Of a DNA stretch of 64,000 nucleotides, positions 58,016 to 64,000 are shown piece by piece. A program made the position numbers and the translations under genes. Source of the DNA: Cyanobacteriota bacterium (GTDB taxonomy: Bacteria > Cyanobacteriota > Cyanobacteriia > CACIAM-69d); assembly GCA_022402445.1 (NCBI GenBank), contig JAKRSF010000009.1:1-64000 (forward strand), read 5' to 3'. How positions within the stretch are numbered: position 1 is the stretch's first letter; each line of letters starts with the position of its first letter. The notes under the pieces were generated by a model. That model made no database searches. It was not told the DNA's origin and saw only the letters and a program-made list of their open reading frames with translations.

Positions 58016-60418
58016 TTGATCTTGGGCGAATTACGTGCGGATCCACGCCTAAAGCCAGAGAATTTGAGTATCGTGAAAGATAGAAGTACCCCCCACTGTG
58101 CGGTGGCTGGTCAGCCTTCTACTCCATCGCCAAGTAGCACTTTTGACAGGCAGCCCGTGACCCGCGATCGCGCCCCTCGCCCCGTGACCCCGAACCACGC
58201 CCCCCATGGGACCGATGCCCATTCCGAAGAGGTGCTGTGGATCGTCTCGGCGGACTATCGATGTCTGTTCTACGTCAGCGCCAGCTATGAGCGGGTGTTT
58301 GGCTACGATCGCCAAGGATTTTACGAACAGCCGCGATCGCTCTTCGAGCGGACCATCATTCCAGAGGATCGGCAGCGCACCCGCTTTGCCCTGCTCGATG
58401 CCCGTCCCCAGGGGCGATCGCGCATCACCTACCGCATTTGCACCCCCTGGGGAGAGGAGCGCACCATTGAAACCCAGGTCTTTGATCTGGGGGAAGATGA
58501 CTGTGGCGATGGGGCCAGAACCCTATTCGTATCCCGCTGGTGCCTCGATGGGTTGGGAATCTCGGAGGCCGGGGGGGACAGGTCCGGGGCCGCGATCGCC
58601 CCTAATCCCGACGACCCCAGCCCCGATGCCGCCGACGAATCAATCCGGATGCCGGAGACGGAGGGCCACTGGGACCGGGAACCCCAGGACGAGGCGGAGG
58701 CGGATCCAAGCGGCGGCGGCGTGGCGGATGGGCCAGCGGGCGATCCAGCGGACGATCCGATAACCGCCTTCCCCGCCGCCCCCGTCAGCGACCCCGCCGA
58801 ATCGCCCGCCAACTGCGCCATTTCCTGGAAGCAGCGGCTGTCCCGCTCGCCGGAATTTTTGCACGCCCTCGGCAATGTCCTCGAAACCAGTTGTCAGGCC
58901 GGTGGCTGGGAATTTGGTGAAGTGTGGCTGCCCGATCGCACGGAAACCTACCTCAAGCTTGCGCCCCTGTGGTATGCGACCGCCGCCCGCCGCCCTGAGC
59001 TAGAGCCGTTCCATGAGGCCAGCCGCGCCTATCGGTTTCGACCGGGGGAGGGGTTGCCGGGGCGGGTCTGGGTCCGTCGGCTGCCCTGCTGGGCACGGAA
59101 TGTGTCGGCGATGCCCCTGGCGGAGTATGCGCGGGCGGATTTGGCCAGTGCGTCGGGGCTGCGGGCGGCTTTGGGGATTCCCCTGGTGGCGGATGATCAT
59201 GTGCTGGCGGTGCTGGTGTTTTACCTGTCCCAGGAGCGGGAGGCTGATCATGGTTTGGTGAACCTGATCGGGGCGATGACGCAGCTCACTTTTGCCGTGT
59301 TCGAGCAGCAGGGGCGCGATCGCAGCCATCGCTTTGATCGAGACCTCGAGGGGCTGGTGCTGGAGCGGACGGCGGCGCTGCAATCGGCCAATGAGGAACT
59401 GATTTCTGAGATTGTGGAACGCAAGCGCACGGAACAGGCCCTGCGGGATTCGGAAAATAAACTGTGGGAGCGCACCCAGCGTCTGGAGGCGACCCTGCGG
59501 GATTTGCACCAAACCCAGTCGATGCTGGTCCATGCGGAGAAGCTATCGAGCCTGGGGCAGATGGTGGCGGGCATTGCCCATGAGATTAATAATCCCGTGT
59601 CTTTTGTGGCGAACAATCTCTACCACGCTTGTGATTATGCGGATCTGCTGACCCAGGGACTGCGCGCGTTGCAGGAGATGGTGGCGGTGATGCCGGATGG
59701 GGCGGCGGCCCTGGGCGATCGCGGCCTGGATCTGGAGGAGTTGACCTATGCGATGGAGGATTTGCCCGCCCTGCTCCAGTCCATGCGCACGGGGACGGAG
59801 CGGATCGAAAATATCGTTAAGGCGATGCGGAATCTCTCCCGGCGCGATAGCGATCGCCTGGAGATGGCGGATTTGCACCTGGGCCTAGATGGCACGCTGC
59901 TGATTTTGCAACATCGCCTGAAGGCGGGGCGATCGCGGCCGGCGATCGTGGTGGAAAAGCGCTATGGGGACCTGCCGCTGGTGCCGTGCTTCCCGAGCCA
60001 GTTGAATCAGGTGTTTATGAATTTGGTGGCCAATGCGATCGATGCGATGGAGGACGACAATGGCCGCCGGGGCCGGACCTACCAGGAGTTGGAGGTGGCC
60101 CCCAATCGGATTGTGATTGAAACTGGCATCGAGGCATTGCCCCCGGCGGCGGAGGCTACGGCATCGGGGGTGCCCCACGCGATCGTGACGATTCGGGACA
60201 ATGGGCCGGGGATTCCGACGGAGGTGCGCGAGCGGCTCTTTGAGCCCTTTTTCACCACGAAGGCCCTCGGGAAAGGGACGGGCCTGGGGCTGAGCATTAG
60301 TCGTCAGATTGTGGTGGATCGCCACGGGGGGCAGTTGTCCTGCCACAGCGCGATCGGTGAGGGGTCGGCGTTTATGGTGGCGATTCCCCTGGAACCCCGG
60401 GAGCCGCGATCGCGCTAG
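58016..60418 (+). CDS. PAS-GAF sensor histidine kinase
   Basis: An 800-residue cytosolic kinase. A PAS-like domain (about 70-175) is followed by an acidic Pro-rich linker (180-268), a GAF domain (275-430), a coiled coil (450-510) and a HisKA/HATPase_c module with H522 in [13 protein letters not shown]-box [10 protein letters not shown]1 DNGPGIP, and FTTK followed by GTGLGLSIS. All catalytic motifs are intact, unlike in the kinase-like gene at 44.8 kb. The start is uncertain (TTG at 58016 or GTG at 58073). There is no adjacent response regulator. Confidence 0.88.
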   Translation: MILGELRADPRLKPENLSIVKDRSTPHCAVAGQPSTPSPSSTFDRQPVTRDRAPRPVTPNHAPHGTDAHSEEVLWIVSADYRCLFYVSASYERVFGYDRQGFYEQPRSLFERTIIPEDRQRTRFALLDARPQGRSRITYRICTPWGEERTIETQVFDLGEDDCGDGARTLFVSRWCLDGLGISEAGGDRSGAAIAPNPDDPSPDAADESIRMPETEGHWDREPQDEAEADPSGGGVADGPAGDPADDPITAFPAAPVSDPAESPANCAISWKQRLSRSPEFLHALGNVLETSCQAGGWEFGEVWLPDRTETYLKLAPLWYATAARRPELEPFHEASRAYRFRPGEGLPGRVWVRRLPCWARNVSAMPLAEYARADLASASGLRAALGIPLVADDHVLAVLVFYLSQEREADHGLVNLIGAMTQLTFAVFEQQGRDRSHRFDRDLEGLVLERTAALQSANEELISEIVERKRTEQALRDSENKLWERTQRLEATLRDLHQTQSMLVHAEKLSSLGQMVAGIAHEINNPVSFVANNLYHACDYADLLTQGLRALQEMVAVMPDGAAALGDRGLDLEELTYAMEDLPALLQSMRTGTERIENIVKAMRNLSRRDSDRLEMADLHLGLDGTLLILQHRLKAGRSRPAIVVEKRYGDLPLVPCFPSQLNQVFMNLVANAIDAMEDDNGRRGRTYQELEVAPNRIVIETGIEALPPAAEATASGVPHAIVTIRDNGPGIPTEVRERLFEPFFTTKALGKGTGLGLSISRQIVVDRHGGQLSCHSAIGEGSAFMVAIPLEPREPRSR

Positions 60419-60577
60419 CCGCCGCCATCACGTGGTCACTGTCATCAAGTTTTCCCAAACCGTTGGGGCCTAGCACCTGGGGCAAGGCCGTTTGGGACTA
60501 GGGCCTCAAGGTTGTTCCCAAAGGGTTTAGGGCAGTTTACTGACCGCTTGATGATCGGCCCTAGGAACGCTGATGTA

Positions 60578-61150
60578 TCAACGGCGGTTGTAGGGCAGTT
60601 TCGCCAGGAGGGTGGCCATCATGCAGTTGCCGCTGGCTCCGGCGTAGAACAGGCCCGCCCCCACAAAACCGCTCAGGACCAGGAATCCGGGGGCGACAAA
60701 CGCGCCGAGCAGGGTGCCCGTGAGGATGAGGCTACCGGCGATGATCTGCACCTGGCGCATGATGCTGATGGGGGCGTTGCGATCGCCCTCGGTGGGATAG
60801 CCCGCTTCTTTCCAGGCATTGAGGCCGCCGTCGAGTTGGATTACGCGATCGCGCCCCGCCTCCAGCAGTTTTTGGGCCGCCTGCTGCGATCGTCGTCCGC
60901 CCTGGCAATAGATCACCACCGGCCGCTCCGGCGTATCGAGGGGCACTGCCGCCGGATCAAAGCTCGACAGGGGTAGCGATCGCGCCCCCCCAATGCGCTC
61001 GCCCGCAAATTCCCCCCGCTCCCGCACGTCCACCAGGATTGCGCCGCCGCGCCCGAGGAGGGGTTGCACCGTGGCCGCCGTCCAGGTGAGCGATTGGGCA
61101 TCCGCCGCGATCGTAGACGGCACCGACGGGGAAGGGGACAAAGGGGCCAT
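60578..61150 (-). CDS. rhodanese-domain protein with C-terminal membrane (DUF2892) segment
   Basis: A 190-residue protein: a rhodanese domain with the catalytic loop CQGGRRS (C82), then two hydrophobic helices (about 140-175) containing GSLILTGTLLGAFVAPGF, resembling YgaP-type proteins. It may move sulfane sulfur at the membrane. GGAGGA lies before the ATG. A promoter candidate lies at 61244-61272. Confidence 0.85.
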   Translation of the reverse strand: MAPLSPSPSVPSTIAADAQSLTWTAATVQPLLGRGGAILVDVRERGEFAGERIGGARSLPLSSFDPAAVPLDTPERPVVIYCQGGRRSQQAAQKLLEAGRDRVIQLDGGLNAWKEAGYPTEGDRNAPISIMRQVQIIAGSLILTGTLLGAFVAPGFLVLSGFVGAGLFYAGASGNCMMATLLAKLPYNRR

Positions 61151-61484
61151 GGGGAAATCCTCCTGAAACGCACCGGAATGGAATTGAAGTCGGGGAAGCG
61201 CGTCCGAACGGCTGCCCCTGTGCCCCATGATGCCACAAGTTCAACTATATGACCACAGAGTAGTAGAACTAAGAAATAGCCATGGGTCGCCGTTGGCCGC
61301 TGGGGTGGGCGGGGCTGCTGCGTAACTGTTGCGTAATGGTCGTTCGTGACCGTTGGCCGGGGTTGATACACTGGCGGGGTGATGTCGGTGTTTGACCCCT
61401 GTCCGCGTCGGTGGCCTCTGCCGGAGGTGGTTTTGGGGATGACCCGTCGTTCGTCCGTTCAACCTGTTCCCTTGGATTTTTTCT
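61151..61484. other. divergent region between rhodanese and 2TM genes
   Basis: This is 334 bases without a supported gene. It holds the candidate promoter for the rhodanese gene, and on the other side a GC-rich stretch with an inverted GGTC-GACC pair near 61338-61351. No RNA gene was recognised. Confidence 0.35.
61244..61272 (-). promoter_or_regulatory. candidate promoter of the rhodanese gene
   Basis: Read on the minus strand: TTAGTT (61272-61267), a 17-base spacer, then TATAGT (61249-61244), about 95 bases before the start. The -35 is weak and the -10 is good. Confidence 0.35.
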
Positions 61485-61733
61485 ATGCCTCCCCGCTGGC
61501 CCCGAAAGCCCGATCGCGCCGATCCCGAATTTCGCCGTTTGGATGATCGGATGAATTTTGCGACCCATGTGGCCGTGTTTGCGGCGAGTAATTCTGGCCT
61601 GTGGTTTGTGGAAACGTTGCAGCACCGGTCAGATGGCTGGGCTCCGTGGCTGACCCTGGGCTGGCTGGCGGTCCTGGTGGCCCATGGGGTCTATGTGTTC
61701 GCGATCGCGACCTATGTGCCGGAGCCGGACTGA
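61485..61733 (+). CDS. 2TM domain protein
   Basis: An 82-residue protein with a charged N-terminus (about 25 residues) and two hydrophobic helices (NFATHVAVFAASNSGLWFV and LTLGWLAVLVAHGVYVFAI) with a short linker. It is the cyanobacterial '2TM domain' type. The function is unknown. It lies about 40 bases before the DUF3181 gene. Confidence 0.75.
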   Translation: MPPRWPRKPDRADPEFRRLDDRMNFATHVAVFAASNSGLWFVETLQHRSDGWAPWLTLGWLAVLVAHGVYVFAIATYVPEPD

Positions 61734-61771
61734 GTGGCGGGCGCAGTTTACCCCTAGCGAGGACAAATCCC

Positions 61772-62083
61772 ATGGCCCATGCTGGAACCACCCGCGAAAT
61801 TGAAGCCCTGGCCGCCGCGATCGGCGAGGTGGTCTATCTCGATCTTGCCAAGTGGCATCTGTACCTGAGCAATGCCCAGCTCCATGTGCCGGTGGCGGAG
61901 GCGCTCTATCCGCTGCTGGAGGCGGGGGAGCCCACCCAAACCCAGGTGGAGGCGGTGTTGCAGCAGATTTCGGTGCCCCTCGGGGGCGGGCGGCGATCGA
62001 TTCCCCTGCGGGATGCGGTGCCTGATCGCTGTTTGCCGGATCTGCTAGACCGGTTACGGGACTACCGCCGCGATTATTTTTAG
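61772..62083 (+). CDS. DUF3181 family protein
   Basis: A 103-residue soluble cyanobacterial protein. The conserved parts are EIEALAAAIGEVVYLDLAKW and LYLSNAQLHVPVAEALYPLL, ending with DLLDRLRDYRRDYF. The ATG at 61772 follows a GAGGACA ribosome site. The function is unknown. Confidence 0.8.
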   Translation: MAHAGTTREIEALAAAIGEVVYLDLAKWHLYLSNAQLHVPVAEALYPLLEAGEPTQTQVEAVLQQISVPLGGGRRSIPLRDAVPDRCLPDLLDRLRDYRRDYF

Positions 62084-62109
62084 TTCGCTGCCCTTGAAAC
62101 TGCTGTGAG

Positions 62110-63201
62110 GTGCCTGCCGTGTCTGATCCTTCTCCGACGCCCCGTCCGCCGTCACGTCCCCTGCGGGAGGATGAGTGGGTGGCGTTGATTGTTGCCTTTG
62201 TGGGCTTTGGGGCCATGGGCCTGGGGTTTGCCCTGCGATCGGGGGATGGATCGGCGGGTTGGCTGGGGGATTTGGGGCGCGATCACGCGGCCCCGGCGAT
62301 CGCCCAGGGGGAGGGGGACAACAATACCGAAGGGGCGATCGCGCCAGACCGGGCCGTTGAGTTTGCGCCCTTTCCAAAACCGACGGTGACTCCCCCAGGG
62401 GCAGCGCCCACCAGCCCCCCGCGATCTGGGGTGGATGGCCAGGGGGACGGCAATGGCAACGATCTAGATCAGCTCGATCCCGCCGCGATCGCAGCGGCCC
62501 GCTCCGCCGCCCAGACCACCCCCGTCCCCGGATCCACCGATCCAGCGGCAGATCCAACGGCCGAGGGTTCGGCAGATCCATCCCCAGCGGCCACCCCTGC
62601 TCCGCCCCCGCCGCCCACCTTTGAAGATGTGCCCGAGGGCCACTGGGCGCGCCCCTTCGTGACGGCCCTGGCCCAGCAGCGGATCGTGGCGGGGTTTGAG
62701 GATGGGCGCTTTCTGCCCGATGAACCCGTCACCCGTGCCCAATTCGCGTCGTTGATTACGGCGGCCTTTGGCGATCGCCCGGACGCGGCCCCCTCCAAAA
62801 GTTTTACGGACATTCCCGAGGACTATTGGGGCAAAACCGCGATCGCCCGGGCCGTCCAGCTTGGTTTCATGAAGGGCTACCCCGACGGCAGCTTTCAGCC
62901 CGATCGCCCCATCCCGCGCCTAGAACTGGCGGTGGCCCTCAGCACCGGCCTCCAGCTAGCGGCCCCGGCGACCCCCCAAACGGTCCTCGGGCGCTTCAGC
63001 GATGGCAACAGCACCCCCACCTGGGCCGTCCCCAAACTCGCCGCCGCCGCCGACCGTCGCCTGCTGAACAACCACCCGGATCCGAAGCGCCTCGACCTCG
63101 CCGAGGTGTCTACCCGCGCCCAGGTGGCCGTGAGCCTCTACCAAACCCAGGTGCTGCTAGACTTGGCCCCCGCGATCGAATCGCCGTACCTTTCTCCCTA
63201 G
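62110..63201 (+). CDS. membrane-anchored S-layer homology (SLH) domain protein
   Basis: A 363-residue protein starting at a GTG (62110, or 62119). A membrane anchor (about 25-43) is followed by a Pro/Ala/Asp-rich linker (about 60-175), two clear SLH repeats (FEDVPEGHWARPFV ... VTRAQFASLI and FTDIPEDYWGKTAI ... RLELAVAL) and a third degenerate one (WAVPKLAAAADRRLL). SLH domains hold proteins to the peptidoglycan-linked wall. Confidence 0.85.
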   Translation: MPAVSDPSPTPRPPSRPLREDEWVALIVAFVGFGAMGLGFALRSGDGSAGWLGDLGRDHAAPAIAQGEGDNNTEGAIAPDRAVEFAPFPKPTVTPPGAAPTSPPRSGVDGQGDGNGNDLDQLDPAAIAAARSAAQTTPVPGSTDPAADPTAEGSADPSPAATPAPPPPPTFEDVPEGHWARPFVTALAQQRIVAGFEDGRFLPDEPVTRAQFASLITAAFGDRPDAAPSKSFTDIPEDYWGKTAIARAVQLGFMKGYPDGSFQPDRPIPRLELAVALSTGLQLAAPATPQTVLGRFSDGNSTPTWAVPKLAAAADRRLLNNHPDPKRLDLAEVSTRAQVAVSLYQTQVLLDLAPAIESPYLSP

Positions 63202-63259
63202 GGGCCATTGGCCTTAAACGGCGGCTTGGCCGCGCTCACCCAGAGGCGAATTCCTAACC

Positions 63260-63826
63260 ATGTCCATTGCTAAAACCATGAACCTGTTTAATACCCTGCT
63301 CAATGCGATCGATGACCCCGCCAAGGAGGCCAGCACCGACGGCCTCAGCACCCTCCTGGGCACCCTTCAGCAACTGGGGGGCGGCCAGGTGGATCCCAAG
63401 GCGGTCCAGGGGCTGGTGGGCATTGCCGGTAAATATGTCCGCACCGGTCTCCAGGAACAGCAGGCCAGCGGCAATGCCCAGGCGATCGTGAACCAGTACG
63501 GCGGCACCCAACCCAGTGAGGCGGCGGTGACGGCCCTGCTGTCGGTGCCCCAGATTGAACAGCTTGTGCAGGAGGCGGAAACCCGCACGGGTCTGGATGC
63601 GGGGACCGTGCGATCGCTCCTGCCCACCGTGGTTCCCATGGTGCTGGCCCTGCTGAAGATGGGCGGCAGTAAGGGAGATGCCGCCACCCCCGCCACCCCT
63701 GCGGCCACTTCGCCCACGGTACCCACCGGCGACAATGCCCTGCTCAATAGCTTTTTAGACAGCGATGGCGACGGGGATCTGGATGTGGGGGATGCCCTGA
63801 AACTGGCCTCCCGGTTCCTGCGCTAG
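63260..63826 (+). CDS. hypothetical protein with C-terminal EF-hand/dockerin-type calcium loop
   Basis: A 188-residue protein. The first 140 residues are helical (NLFNTLLNAIDDPAKEA, LLGTLQQLGGGQVDPKAV) and partly recall DUF937-type sequences. An Ala/Thr/Pro linker follows, and then DSDGDGDLDVGD (about 168-179), which fits the DxDxDG...D calcium loop, followed by a helix. There is no signal peptide. The stop overlaps the convergent gene on CTAG. Confidence 0.7.
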   Translation: MSIAKTMNLFNTLLNAIDDPAKEASTDGLSTLLGTLQQLGGGQVDPKAVQGLVGIAGKYVRTGLQEQQASGNAQAIVNQYGGTQPSEAAVTALLSVPQIEQLVQEAETRTGLDAGTVRSLLPTVVPMVLALLKMGGSKGDAATPATPAATSPTVPTGDNALLNSFLDSDGDGDLDVGDALKLASRFLR

Positions 63827-64000
63827 GCCGCCAGCCCCTGGCCCTCCGCCACGGGGAACACATCCCCCCGGAGGTAGGCGTCAAAATGCCGCTGGAAGTA
63901 GCGCCAGGAGGTCATGGTTTTGAGGTCCGAGCGTCGCCCCTCCATGCCCGCCGGCGCGTGGCGGTATTGGGGGAGGCGATCGCGGATTTCCCCCTTCAGC
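63823..64000 (-). CDS. 3' end of an unidentified gene (cut by the window end)
   Basis: The last 58 residues of a minus-strand gene are visible, including LKGEIRDRLPQYRHAPAG, then a segment with SDLKTMTSWRYFQRHFDAY, ending VAEGQGLAA before TAG. They look like a globular C-terminus. The product is not recognised. The stop overlaps the preceding gene's stop on CTAG. Confidence 0.55.
   Translation of the reverse strand, partial: LKGEIRDRLPQYRHAPAGMEGRRSDLKTMTSWRYFQRHFDAYLRGDVFPVAEGQGLAA

Overview
The window is a GC-rich cyanobacterial chromosome segment. The octamer GCGATCGC (HIP1) is scattered very densely through almost every gene and spacer. The gene content fits: cyanophycin synthetase and cyanophycinase, cyAbrB, the DesA delta-12 desaturase, a three-gene pnt transhydrogenase set, DUF2808 and DUF3181 proteins, an SLH protein, and the tig/clpX versus asd/dapA/rnj arrangement. 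The genus cannot be fixed from sequence alone. Cyanophycin genes argue against marine picocyanobacteria.

Layout. 0-2.2 kb: an ABC1/UbiB kinase and a small partner. 2.3-6.9 kb: an AT-richer, HIP1-poor island with a truncated integrase, four tandem divergent paralogs (one membrane-anchored, three with signal peptides) and an exported di-haem cytochrome c peroxidase/MauG-like protein. 7-14 kb: HD phosphohydrolase, RNase P RNA, RNase III, DnaG and an M16 peptidase. 14-19.4 kb: cphA, cphB, rpiA. 19.5-24 kb: two overlapping TPR-glycosyltransferase genes and an SdhB-type iron-sulfur protein. 25-28.6 kb: cyAbrB and pntA1-pntA2-pntB. 29.5-37.7 kb: DUF2808 protein, KtrB, RimK plus a RimK-associated protease, M48 peptidase, a methylenetetrahydrofolate reductase-like protein, RimM, a small conserved protein and an RRM protein. 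37.8-43.8 kb: thrC, a 59-residue ORF, desA, ppsA. 44-47.7 kb: an HxlR regulator overlapping an atypical histidine kinase, a NADAR protein and an alpha/beta hydrolase coupled to clpX. 47.7-56.4 kb: clpX and tig (no clpP between them), divergent from asd-dapA-rnj. 56.4-64 kb: hydrolase-like protein, pseudopilin, PAS-GAF histidine kinase, rhodanese-membrane protein, small 2TM and DUF3181 proteins, SLH protein, an EF-hand-tailed protein and the 3' end of an unidentified gene.

Most of the window is housekeeping. The best candidate for an undescribed system is the 2.3-6.9 kb island. Its four tandem proteins share a C-terminal pattern that I do not recognise, and they are co-directional and closely spaced with a di-haem enzyme of a class that includes protein-modifying members. 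The sequence shows paralogy, export signals and the haem motifs. A substrate-maturase relationship is inference. Secondary points are the missing clpP between tig and clpX, a kinase-like protein with eroded catalytic motifs overlapping an HxlR regulator, a dispersed repeat with CGTAGGGG/CCCCTACG ends, and three convergent gene pairs whose stop codons overlap on a palindromic CTAG.
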